From Arthrobacter ruber (GTDB lineage Bacteria > Actinomycetota > Actinomycetes > Actinomycetales > Micrococcaceae): DNA of 64,000 nt. The stretch is taken from positions 196,807 to 260,806 of the forward strand of contig NZ_PPTH01000013.1 in assembly GCF_002954225.1 (NCBI RefSeq), read 5' to 3'. The stretch's first letter is position 1; the number at the start of each line of letters is the position of its first letter. This document shows positions 8,341 through 16,326 of the stretch, in pieces. A program made the translations under genes and the position numbers. Below the pieces are notes generated by a model. That model saw nothing but the letters and a program-made list of their open reading frames with translations, searched no databases and had not been told where the DNA came from.

Positions 8341-9794
8341 GCCGGGACAGTACCTTCCATTGACTTGCTGGGGGTGAGGCCGGGGCCTTCATCGGATGAC
8401 CTGGCCCCTCTCAGACCCGAAACTATACCTGCTGCCGTGAACACCCACAGAGCGAGCCAGATCGCAACGAACGTGGGCACGTGTCCCGGATCGGCGGGAT
8501 CGCGCAGGAGCGCGAACAGGGCACCGGCACCGGCCGTTCCGGCGACCCCGCCCAGCTGGTCGGAGATCTGCAGGGCGGCCGAGTTGCGCCCCTGCTCGGT
8601 GGTCGGCGACAGTTTCAGCACCAGCACCGACGTGCTCGACAGCGTCATCCCCATGGCGAAACCCGAGAGTCCCCACACCACGGCGAGCACCCACAGTGGC
8701 GCTTCGACCGCCGTCGCAAGGGCGAAGCCGCCGAGCGAGAGCGAGAGGATCGAGGAGCCGGCGACGAGCAGCCACTGCCGCTTGAACGTCACACGCGCCT
8801 GGACGTAGGACCCGGCGCTCCAGCCGAGTGCGCCGGCACTCAGGGTGAGGCCGGCGGTCCCGGGGTCGATCTCCCGCGAACTCGCCAGCATGAGCGGGAT
8901 GAAGGCCTCGGTACCGAAGAAGGCCACATTCACAAGGCCGCGTGTCGCGATGATGCTCGGTAGCCCGCGGCCGAGGACCAGGGTGCCCTTGGGCAGGAGT
9001 GCCGGCAGGACGAACAGGGCGACCACGACGCCGGCCGCGGCCAGGAGGGCGAGCCCGGTGACGGTCCCGGCGTCGGGATCCTGCGTGTCGGCGAGCCGGA
9101 CCACCGCCCATTGGGCCACGAAGACGCCACCGGCCAGGGCGAGGCCGCGCAGGACCCGCGCTCTCGCCGAACCGGCCTCGTTCGAATCCAGCGGCCCGAG
9201 CTCCCTCGTCTTGGGCCATACGATCACGACGGCGGCGAGGACCACGGGCGCGGCACCGAGGAACACCCAGCGCCATCCGAACTGCTGCGTGACGAAACCC
9301 GCGACCACCGGTCCGATCAGGGCCGGCAGCACCCATGCGGCGGCGAGCCAGCCGAACACCACCGGCTGGGCCCGCTGCGGGAAGGAGCGCCCGATGACGA
9401 CGTACACCGCCACGATCATGGCGCCACCGCCCAGTCCGGACACCGCACGGCCCACCGTGACGAGCCAGAAGTCGGACGCCACTCCCGCCACCAGCAGGCC
9501 GAGGATCATGAGGGTCATCCCGACGGCGAGCGCGGGCCGGGGACCCTTGCGGTCGCACCACGAGCCGGCGACGACGGTGCCCAGCAGGGATGCCGTCAGG
9601 TACATGGAGAACGCGAGGCCGTAGCTCGCTTCGCCGGAGAGCTCACGGGCCACGGAGGGCATTGCGGTGATGACGGCCATCGCCTCGAAGGCCGCGCAGG
9701 TGATGATCGCGAGGATGCCGATGGTGAGGGGGCGCAGCTCGGGCGTCATCACGCCGGCTGACTTCTTCGTGGCCGTTCTGGCGGTCTTGCTCAT
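8337..9794 (-). CDS. MFS transporter
   Basis: A 485-aa multi-spanning major facilitator. The N-terminal half has the loop-2/3 signature as GSWCDRKGPRPALAVG (compare GxLaDrxGrrxxl) and a motif-C-like GPVVAGFVTQQFGWRWVFLGAAP, typical of drug:H+ antiporters. Hydrophobicity suggests about 12-14 helices. The substrate cannot be called. It is translationally coupled to the helicase downstream (GTGA overlap), an unusual pairing. A TAGAAC box lies 6-7 nt upstream of the sequence preceding the ATG. Confidence 0.87.
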   Translation of the reverse strand: MSKTARTATKKSAGVMTPELRPLTIGILAIITCAAFEAMAVITAMPSVARELSGEASYGLAFSMYLTASLLGTVVAGSWCDRKGPRPALAVGMTLMILGLLVAGVASDFWLVTVGRAVSGLGGGAMIVAVYVVIGRSFPQRAQPVVFGWLAAAWVLPALIGPVVAGFVTQQFGWRWVFLGAAPVVLAAVVIVWPKTRELGPLDSNEAGSARARVLRGLALAGGVFVAQWAVVRLADTQDPDAGTVTGLALLAAAGVVVALFVLPALLPKGTLVLGRGLPSIIATRGLVNVAFFGTEAFIPLMLASSREIDPGTAGLTLSAGALGWSAGSYVQARVTFKRQWLLVAGSSILSLSLGGFALATAVEAPLWVLAVVWGLSGFAMGMTLSSTSVLVLKLSPTTEQGRNSAALQISDQLGGVAGTAGAGALFALLRDPADPGHVPTFVAIWLALWVFTAAGIVSGLRGARSSDEGPGLTPSKSMEGTVPA

Positions 9795-10039
9795 GGCACC
9801 TGGTGTTCTACTGGGGTCTGCTCATGCGTGGCCGGCGTGGCCGTGGCTCGCCGGTGTTCCTCGGTCAGCGGCGCACCGAGCCACCCCGAGGGGTGCGACT
9901 GTGCCGACGTGTCGGATGGCCATGTGCCTCGCGCAGATCGGCATGACATGAACCAGCCCTTCACCCTGTGGAGCTCCAGGACCTGCAACGGACCCCTGGG
10001 GCGCATGCTCCCGCGGTCGGGCGTGCTACTGCCCGGTTG
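9795..10039. other. Intergenic region, no gene seen
   Basis: About 245 bp between the MFS start and the DUF3039 stop, both on the minus strand. Short open frames exist but none has a ribosome site or protein-like composition. It must hold the MFS promoter near 9800. I see no structured RNA that I recognise. Confidence 0.5.
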
Positions 10040-10339
10040 TCAGCTCTTGGGGTCGTCGTTGCCCGGACGCAGGCCGTTGTAGATCTCTTTGCATTCGGGG
10101 CACACGGGGAATTTCTCCGGGTCGCGGCCCGGTGTCCACACCTTGCCGCAGAGGGCGATCACGGGCTCGCCGGTGAAGGCCGACTCCATGATCTTCTCCT
10201 TGCGCACGTAGTGCGCGAAGCGCTCGGCGTCACCGGGCTCGACCTCCTGACGCACTTCCTCCCGTTCGATGGTTGCCGTGGAGCCGCCGGTGCCGGGGTC
10301 GAGGGGATCGTTGGCGAAGGGATCTGCAGGCATAGTCAT
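10040..10339 (-). CDS. DUF3039 domain protein
   Basis: A 99-aa actinobacterial DUF3039 protein. It has an acidic N-terminus, then ERFAHYVRKEKIMESAFTGEPVIALCGKVW and a C-terminal FPVCPECKEIYNGL. The cysteines (one in ALCGKVW, a CPEC pair) and a histidine look like a zinc-ribbon site. Function is unknown. The ATG at 10337-10339 is preceded by TAGACT with a 6-nt spacer, so I keep this start as leaderless; a second ATG at 10333 is the alternative. Confidence 0.88.
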   Translation of the reverse strand: MTMPADPFANDPLDPGTGGSTATIEREEVRQEVEPGDAERFAHYVRKEKIMESAFTGEPVIALCGKVWTPGRDPEKFPVCPECKEIYNGLRPGNDDPKS

Positions 10340-10345
10340 GACCCC

Positions 10346-10351
10346 AGTCTA
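10346..10351 (-). promoter_or_regulatory. Putative leaderless -10 box for the DUF3039 gene
   Basis: TAGACT on the minus strand, 6 nt (GGGGTC) before the ATG at 10339. Confidence 0.6.
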
Positions 10352-10507
10352 TCGCCCGTCCGCGCAGGGCCCCCGGCGGAAGTTCTGAGTATCCAATTCC
10401 TTTCTCCGGAATATCCCGCATCGACTCAACGAATTACTTCAACTCGCCTCCTGGATTGCATTCGTAAGGCCCCCGATAGTGTCGGTGGCGGGGTCGATGA
10501 TGGAGGC

Positions 10508-11950
10508 ATGAGAACGGGTGCCGAGTATCGGACGGAATGCGAGCGGATCGACGCACGCATACTGTCCCTCAACGCCGAGAAAGCCCGCATCGACGCCGAT
10601 ATGGCAGCCGCCACCGAGGAACTGCGTGTACTTCTCGAAGACCAGTTCTTCGATTACCAGTCCGGCGCGCAATCCGGTGGGGAATCCGGTCGACAATCCG
10701 ATCAGCACGGCACCAGGCGACGCCGCACGAATCTGGCGGATACGACCGCCGCAACCGAGCTGGCATGTCTGCTGCGGATCTCCGAACGAGCCGCTCATCG
10801 CCTCGTGCAATACTCCGCGGTCCTGGTCAACTACCAGCCGAGAACCCTCCAGGCCCTCCGCGAGGGAACCATCTCCTGGGCACATGCGACCACCGTCGTG
10901 CACGAATGCGAGGGGCTGCCCGCAGGCGCGGCCGCCCTGCTCGAGGATCAACTCCTCCCACTGGCCGCGGACACCACCCCCAGCCGCCTGTCCGCCAGGG
11001 CACGCTCACTACGCACGCGGCTGGACCCCGAGCCCCTCCTCGACCGGGCTGCCACCGCCGCATCCCGTCGCCGCGTGGACATCGAACCCGATCACGACGC
11101 GATGGCCTGGCTGCACGTGTACCTGTCCGCCACCGATGCCACCGCCATCGACACCCGCCTGAACCTGACCGCCCGTACGCTGCAGACTCCCACCGAGCAC
11201 CGCACCCTGCCCCAGCTACGCGCCGATGTCCTCACCGACCTGCTGATCTCCGGAGACGGCCGCCCCGGCACCACCGCCTGCCAGGGCGCTGGTGCCGGGA
11301 CCGGGTCGGACACGGGGGCTGGTGCGGATGCGGGTAGTGCGAGTACGGGCGCCAGCTCCGGGGCCTGTGCTGGGGTGGCAGCCGGGGCTGGAAGGATCAG
11401 GGCCCACGTCAATGTCACCGTCCCGGTGCTGACGCTGCTCGGCGTGGACGACGCCCCGGCCGATCTCGAAGGCTACGGACCCATTCCCGCCGATATCGCC
11501 CGGCGGCTGGCAGCCCACGCGCCCTCGTTCACACGCCTGCTCACCCATCCCGAAACCGGGGCCGTGCTCAGCGTCGGCCGCACCACCTACAGCGTCCCTG
11601 CGGACTTGAAGGCCTGGCTCCGGGTCCGCGATCAAACCTGCCGCCACCCCGGCTGCACCATCCCGGCCTCCCGCTGCGAACTCGACCACACCGTGCCCTG
11701 GTCCCATGGCGGACCCACCAGCTATGACAATCTTGCGCACCTGTGCCGCAAGCACCACAAGCTCAAGAGCGAAGGCATCTGGCGCTACACCCAGGATCCC
11801 CGGGATGCGCTGGACACCGGGAACACTCCTGCCGGTCAGAACGCCCTCGGCACACAGGACACCCGAGACCGACAACCATCCGGTCGACTCACCGCCATCT
11901 CACCCACCGGCCGCGTCTACACCAGCGACCCCGTACCCCCGCCGTTCTGA
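10508..11950 (+). CDS. 13E12/DUF222-type HNH endonuclease
   Basis: A 480-aa protein of the actinobacterial 13E12 repeat family: an N-terminal DUF222 helical domain (about 10-240), a Gly/Ala/Ser/Thr linker (about 258-297) and a C-terminal HNH nuclease. The HNH part shows C379/C383, then CELDHTVPWSHGG (390-402) with the catalytic HH-like pair, N408, and HLCRKHH (411-417). The key residues are intact, so it is likely active. Members are multi-copy and patchily spread in Micrococcaceae. The ATG at 10508 has GGAGG only 1 nt upstream, too close for a good ribosome site, so the start is uncertain. Cellular role is unknown; a selfish or defence-like role is inferred. Confidence 0.85.
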   Translation: MRTGAEYRTECERIDARILSLNAEKARIDADMAAATEELRVLLEDQFFDYQSGAQSGGESGRQSDQHGTRRRRTNLADTTAATELACLLRISERAAHRLVQYSAVLVNYQPRTLQALREGTISWAHATTVVHECEGLPAGAAALLEDQLLPLAADTTPSRLSARARSLRTRLDPEPLLDRAATAASRRRVDIEPDHDAMAWLHVYLSATDATAIDTRLNLTARTLQTPTEHRTLPQLRADVLTDLLISGDGRPGTTACQGAGAGTGSDTGAGADAGSASTGASSGACAGVAAGAGRIRAHVNVTVPVLTLLGVDDAPADLEGYGPIPADIARRLAAHAPSFTRLLTHPETGAVLSVGRTTYSVPADLKAWLRVRDQTCRHPGCTIPASRCELDHTVPWSHGGPTSYDNLAHLCRKHHKLKSEGIWRYTQDPRDALDTGNTPAGQNALGTQDTRDRQPSGRLTAISPTGRVYTSDPVPPPF

Positions 11951-12004
11951 TCCCTGCCGGCAACCACCTGTAGCCGTCGGCCAGCGGTCATCACCGGCAA
12001 CCAC

Positions 12005-12985
12005 TCAGCGGGTAGGCGGCTGGCAGCCGATCCCGGTGGGGTTCTCCAGGCAGTCCTGGCTCACCTGATGTCCCTGCGTGCGCCAGATACTCATGAGATG
12101 CGGCGCCGAGACCACGGCGGCCTCTCCGGCGACCGGCTGGAAAGGCCCGCCGTCGACCGAATAATCCCCGGCGAAGAACGTGGTCACTGTTACCTGGAAG
12201 TCCCCCGTCTTGGCGTACCGGTGACTCGTCGGCGTCTGCGTATCGAACCCATTGCCCGGCACCGGACCGCCAGGGCTGGTGGTGCGTACGGTCGTGCCAT
12301 CGCCGTACTCCCACAGATACGCGACCGGACGGGCCATGAGCACGACATCGGCGTCCTGGAACTCGAACGCGAACTCCTGCTCCGCAGCCTGAGCCCACAA
12401 GTTCGAGTGCGCGTTGCGCAGCCCGAAATTCGCGGGCTGCGACAGGACCGTCGCCGCAAGCACCGGCTGCTTCTGGAACTCCTCCACCGTGATCACCACC
12501 GGCACTTCCGCGGGCACGAATCCGGCCTCCACGGGCGCGACCGGCGGCTCGCCGGGATACATGCAGGAAGTCCTACCCGTGGGCGTCCGGGTTGCCGGTT
12601 GCACCCGCGTATCGATGGCGATCCAGTTCACCAGGGTGCCACCCTCCTGGGCGGCACACACGGCATCGACCCGTGGACACGTCGCAGGATCCAGGGCCTC
12701 ACCAGCACCTGCGGTACACGCTCGCTCGTAGGTGTACTCAATGCCGTCATCCACCGGCAAAGCCGCCGGTGCAGTCGGCGGTGGCTCCACCTCTCGATCA
12801 GGTCGTACCCCAGAAGCACCTGATTTGACTACTTTCCTGACGGTGTTAGCCGCGTTCACCCAGCCGTTCTCTGAAATCCCAGCGGAGGGCTCATTCTCGG
12901 CTGCTACGGCTGAAGCATTGCCCGTTACATCGATGGCAAATAGCAAAATTAGCAGCAGCACTAGCGGTTGGGGTGAATGTTTCAT
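12005..12985 (-). CDS. Secreted PKD-domain protein
   Basis: A 326-aa exported protein. An N-terminal signal peptide (MKHSPQPLVLLLILLFAIDV, then an ASAVAAE cleavage area) is followed by a Pro-rich stretch, a cysteine-containing middle region and a PKD-like domain near the C-terminus (YLWEYGDGTTVRTTSPGG ... HRYAKTGDFQVTVTTFF). PKD folds mediate extracellular protein or polysaccharide contacts. The ATG at 12983-12985 has AAGGA 7 nt upstream and starts 1 nt after the lipoprotein stop, so the two form an operon. Its first part is clearly poorer in GC than the flanks, suggesting transfer. Confidence 0.78.
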   Translation of the reverse strand: MKHSPQPLVLLLILLFAIDVTGNASAVAAENEPSAGISENGWVNAANTVRKVVKSGASGVRPDREVEPPPTAPAALPVDDGIEYTYERACTAGAGEALDPATCPRVDAVCAAQEGGTLVNWIAIDTRVQPATRTPTGRTSCMYPGEPPVAPVEAGFVPAEVPVVITVEEFQKQPVLAATVLSQPANFGLRNAHSNLWAQAAEQEFAFEFQDADVVLMARPVAYLWEYGDGTTVRTTSPGGPVPGNGFDTQTPTSHRYAKTGDFQVTVTTFFAGDYSVDGGPFQPVAGEAAVVSAPHLMSIWRTQGHQVSQDCLENPTGIGCQPPTR

Positions 12986-12986
12986 C

Positions 12987-13643
12987 TCACGATCCTTCGG
13001 GCGAACCGAAGTCAAGCATGATCCAATGATCGTCCTCCCAGAGCGCGATTGTTACGCCGACCATCGTTGCAGTGGGGGGAGTGCGCTTTACCTCTAATCC
13101 TTTCGAGTCAAAGTAGACGATCTCTGATTGCGCGATGTCAATGAATGAGTTGATCGAACCAGCAGTGTTTTTCTCGAATGTAATTTGCGAGGAGTTGAGC
13201 GTAATTGCTCCCCCTTCAATCCAACCGCCTTGCTCAAAGTGGTCTTTGACTTGGGTTGTCAGATTCACACAAGTGCGGCAACCAGGGTCAGTTAAAGGCG
13301 TAAATAGCGCCCAGTCGTTGGTCTCGTATCCGTACGAGAACAGTTCGAACCAGTACTCGGTGAACGCCTCCAGCCCCTCGGCCGAGTTCTCGTCGGCCAA
13401 CGGTGGCTTCACCGGTACCGGGATGTTCGCAGCGGGCCCCGCCGAAGACGCGGGCGACGGCGCGGGGCTGGACGAAGCGGGCGCGGATGCCGACGCGGAG
13501 GCTGCAGACACCGACGGCTCAGGAGTAGGGGACGCCGAGGGATCGGCACCGCCCTGGCATCCGGTCAGCACCATTGCCGCGACGACTGGACCTGCCAGAG
13601 CCGGCACGAGACGTCGGCCTTGAAGTGTACGCACAGGAAACAC
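12987..13643 (-). CDS. DUF6318-like lipoprotein
   Basis: A 218-aa predicted lipoprotein. The signal peptide ends in a lipobox VLTGC followed by a Ser/Ala/Pro linker of about 50 residues, then a folded domain (GLEAFTEYWFELFSYGYETNDWALF, TDPGCRTCVNLTTQV, a WIEGGAI turn) that resembles DUF6318 of Arthrobacter lipoproteins. A CRTC pair may form a disulfide. The GTG at 13641-13643 is preceded by a GGGGGA purine run. The codons of the folded domain are far less GC-rich at third positions than neighbours. It is the first gene of a pair with the PKD protein. Function unknown. Confidence 0.72.
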   Translation of the reverse strand: MFPVRTLQGRRLVPALAGPVVAAMVLTGCQGGADPSASPTPEPSVSAASASASAPASSSPAPSPASSAGPAANIPVPVKPPLADENSAEGLEAFTEYWFELFSYGYETNDWALFTPLTDPGCRTCVNLTTQVKDHFEQGGWIEGGAITLNSSQITFEKNTAGSINSFIDIAQSEIVYFDSKGLEVKRTPPTATMVGVTIALWEDDHWIMLDFGSPEGS

Positions 13644-13904
13644 GTGATTCCCCCATCGTCCTCGCCCGCCAAGCCGGAATGGGTGCCAGCATAACGGCAA
13701 GCACTCCGACTGCCACCGGTTATGCACAGGTGGAATCGGCGACTGCCCACAAACCTGCTCCGGTCTTGCCAGGTCCTCGGACTCGACCTACGGTTCGCCG
13801 CGCGCCTTCGACGGGCAGGGGCAACGCCGCGACGAGCCCGGCAACGGGCAGGAACAGCGCCGCGACAAGCCTTCCACCGAAGCGCTCCTCGGGAGACGGA
13901 CCGG
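13644..13904. other. Intergenic region with possible gene remnant
   Basis: 261 bp between the lipoprotein start and the ABC permease stop. A minus-strand open frame covers 13720-13900 and encodes a hydrophobic, Leu/Val/Ala-rich stretch, but it has no credible start of its own and may be a decayed membrane-protein tail. A TATGCT box at 13688-13693 on the minus strand is a plausible promoter for the lipoprotein operon, giving a leader of roughly 40 nt. Confidence 0.4.
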
Positions 13905-15470
13905 TCAGCGGTTGGCGGATACGGCCAGCAGCAGTTCCGGCGCCCTGCTGTCGTACCACCGGCCACCGACCCGGATGCCCGCCACGAGCAGGACCGCTCC
14001 GAGTACCAGTCCGACCAGCAGTGTCAGCCACCCGAATAGCGCATCCCCGGTCACGAAGTAGACGATCGTCAGGACGAGCTCGGGCAGGGCCAGCAGCACC
14101 ATCACGATCCAGCCGATGAACTGCACGGTGAACATTGTGAAGTTGGTGCCCGGCGGCGTCTTGAAGGCGCTCTCGCCGGGAAGCGGCACGTTGTACGTGT
14201 ACCGCGCCGATACGAGGCTCGACAGCCCTGCACCGGTCAGCAGCAGGCCGAGCGCCAGTCCCAGCATCACCGGTAGGTCCTCGGGCCGGCCCGTGATCAG
14301 CAACGGCACCACCGTGAACACCAGGGTGATGGGCAGGGAGAAGACCAGCAACGCCGCGGCCCGGCCCAGACGGTCGTCGAGACCGCGGACCCCGGTCGAC
14401 AGGTGGAGGCTGAAGGCCGTGTTGTCGTAGGAGATGTCGGCCGAGATGGACCATGCCAGGAGGAATGCCGTGAGGGGACCGAGGAAGGCGAAGGCCGTAC
14501 CGGACGCTCCCCCCGAGAAGTACAGCAGCACCGCGACGAAGGGGATCACCACGAGTGAGGCGGAGTAGCGCGGATCGCGGAGCCAGTAGGTCAGGGCCCT
14601 CGCAGCTACCGCCCCCGCGGGGGTCGCGGGGAACCGGCCGAACCAGCCGAGGTTGCCACCGGCCCGCTTCGCCACCGCATTGTAGGGAGGTGTGACCAGC
14701 GCGTGGGCGAGGGTGCGGCTCCACAGCACGAGGAACAGCACCAGGGTGGCCGCCCCGATCAGGAACCGCAGCAACGCCGCCCCGGGATCACCCATGGCGA
14801 CGTCCGCCGGCACCGCCCAGAGGGCGCCGAGTGGCGTCCAGGCGAGGACGTCGGCCAGGGATCGCGCGAAGCCTGGCGAGCCCTGGAATCCGGCGGTCAC
14901 TCCCCCGATGATCGGCCCCAGGAAGATCAGCGGGATGAACGCCACGATGCCGTTGATGTCCTTGAAGCGGCGCGAGCCCGTCAGTGAGGACACCGCCGTC
15001 GTGACGAGGCGCGATGCGACGACGCACAGGAGGACGGCGACCAGGGCGCAGACCAGGGCGGCCAGGGCGGCCGCGGGATAACGCATCCATGTGAGCACCT
15101 GCGTCAGCGCGGCGATGAGCGTCACGATCCCGGGGATGCCCACGAGGCCTCCCAGCACCAGCCCCGCGAGCAGTTCGTGTCGCGGGATCGCGAAGGTCAC
15201 GAAGCGTGCGGGGTCGAGCGTCATGTCGATGCCGGCGGCCGCGATGGGGATCACGATCCATCCGAGCACCGTGGCCGAGCCGCCGATCACGAGGACGGTC
15301 CGGATCAGCTCGGGGTCCTGGCTGCCGAGCAGCACGAGGCCCACCACGATCAGTCCCAGGACGCCCAGTCCGTACAGCCCGCCGAGGATCACCCCGATGA
15401 GCTGCCCGGTGCTCCGCCCGAGCGAATTGCGCAGCAGGAGGATCTTGAGTCTCAGGAGGTGCGCAACCAC
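13905..15470 (-). CDS. ABC-2-like transporter permease
   Basis: A 521-aa integral membrane protein with roughly ten or more hydrophobic segments, the membrane partner of the ATPase encoded just upstream. Notable segments are the first helix (GQLIGVILGGLYGLGVLGLIVVGL), a loop RYSASLVVIPFVAVLLYF and a last helix pair ending GGRWYDSRAPELL. The GTG at 15468-15470 has AAGGG 5 nt upstream and overlaps the ATPase gene by 19 nt. Upstream residues in that frame are not protein-like. It is probably an exporter; the substrate is unknown. Confidence 0.85.
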   Translation of the reverse strand: MVAHLLRLKILLLRNSLGRSTGQLIGVILGGLYGLGVLGLIVVGLVLLGSQDPELIRTVLVIGGSATVLGWIVIPIAAAGIDMTLDPARFVTFAIPRHELLAGLVLGGLVGIPGIVTLIAALTQVLTWMRYPAAALAALVCALVAVLLCVVASRLVTTAVSSLTGSRRFKDINGIVAFIPLIFLGPIIGGVTAGFQGSPGFARSLADVLAWTPLGALWAVPADVAMGDPGAALLRFLIGAATLVLFLVLWSRTLAHALVTPPYNAVAKRAGGNLGWFGRFPATPAGAVAARALTYWLRDPRYSASLVVIPFVAVLLYFSGGASGTAFAFLGPLTAFLLAWSISADISYDNTAFSLHLSTGVRGLDDRLGRAAALLVFSLPITLVFTVVPLLITGRPEDLPVMLGLALGLLLTGAGLSSLVSARYTYNVPLPGESAFKTPPGTNFTMFTVQFIGWIVMVLLALPELVLTIVYFVTGDALFGWLTLLVGLVLGAVLLVAGIRVGGRWYDSRAPELLLAVSANR

Positions 15471-16261
15471 GTCAGCCCTTCCGAGGTGTTCCGGCCGCCG
15501 ACGAGCTCGACGAAACGATCCTCGAGCGTGGCGTCGCCCCGGACCTCGTCGACGGTCCCGGCAGCGAGGACGGTGCCCGCCGCGATCACGGCGACGTGGT
15601 CGCACATGCGCTGCACGAGGTCCATGACATGGCTGGAGACGATCACCGATCCCCCGGACTGCACGTATCCGGTCAGGATGTCCCGGATGTTCGCCGCCGA
15701 GACGGGATCGACGGACTCGAACGGTTCGTCGAGCACCAGCAGCTTGGGGGCGTGGATCAAGGCGGACGCGAGGGCGATCTTCTTCGTCATGCCTGCCGAG
15801 TAGTCGACCACGAGCGTGCCGGCGTCATTCGTGAGATCGAGGGCGCGCAGCAGGTCACCCGTGCGCTGGACCACGGTCTCGCGGTCCATGCCGCGCAACA
15901 GCCCCGCGTAGGTGACCAGCTGCTCACCCGTGAGGCGGTCGAAGAGCCGGACGCCGTCGGGCAGGATCCCCATCAGCTTCTTGGCCTGCAGTGGCTGCAC
16001 CCACACGTCCACCCCGTGGACGAGTGCCTGCCCGAAGTCGGGACGCAGCAGGCCCGTGGCCATGGACAGCGTGGTGGTCTTGCCGGCGCCGTTCGGACCG
16101 ACGAGCCCGTAGAACGAACCCGGCGGGACCTCGAGGCTGACGCCGTCGACGGCGATCTTCTCGCCGAAACGCTTGGCGAGTCCACGGATGCTCAGGGCGG
16201 CCGTGCCGGTCCTGGCCTGCGGATTGTCCTCATCGGTCGGCGGTGGCACGAGTGAACTCAT
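15452..16261 (-). CDS. ABC transporter ATP-binding protein
   Basis: A 269-aa ABC ATPase of the exporter (ABC-2/CcmA-like) type. It has Walker A GPNGAGKTT, Walker B LLVLDEPFE and a switch histidine in VSSHVMDLVQRM. The signature is YSAGM rather than LSGGQ, which is divergent but occurs in this subgroup. The ATG lies 6 nt after TAGCGT, suggesting a leaderless transcript. The permease follows with a 19-nt overlap, so the two proteins are expected in a 1:1 ratio. Confidence 0.9.
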   Translation of the reverse strand: MSSLVPPPTDEDNPQARTGTAALSIRGLAKRFGEKIAVDGVSLEVPPGSFYGLVGPNGAGKTTTLSMATGLLRPDFGQALVHGVDVWVQPLQAKKLMGILPDGVRLFDRLTGEQLVTYAGLLRGMDRETVVQRTGDLLRALDLTNDAGTLVVDYSAGMTKKIALASALIHAPKLLVLDEPFESVDPVSAANIRDILTGYVQSGGSVIVSSHVMDLVQRMCDHVAVIAAGTVLAAGTVDEVRGDATLEDRFVELVGGRNTSEGLTWLRTS

Positions 16262-16267
16262 GGTGCC

Positions 16268-16273
16268 ACGCTA
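16268..16273 (-). promoter_or_regulatory. Putative leaderless -10 box for the ABC operon
   Basis: TAGCGT on the minus strand, 6 nt before the ATPase ATG. Confidence 0.5.
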
Positions 16274-16326
16274 GCAACGCACGCTTCCGCCACTCGTCAT
16301 CCCAAAGGAGGAGAAGGAGTGGGCCG

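Noticed and set aside
10508..11950. HNH protein as a homing endonuclease or intein
   Set aside because: It is a stand-alone gene with a DUF222 domain, no splicing motifs and no interrupted host gene.
12005..13643. Toxin/immunity pair
   Set aside because: Neither protein shows a toxin domain; both have export signals, which does not fit a cytoplasmic immunity protein.
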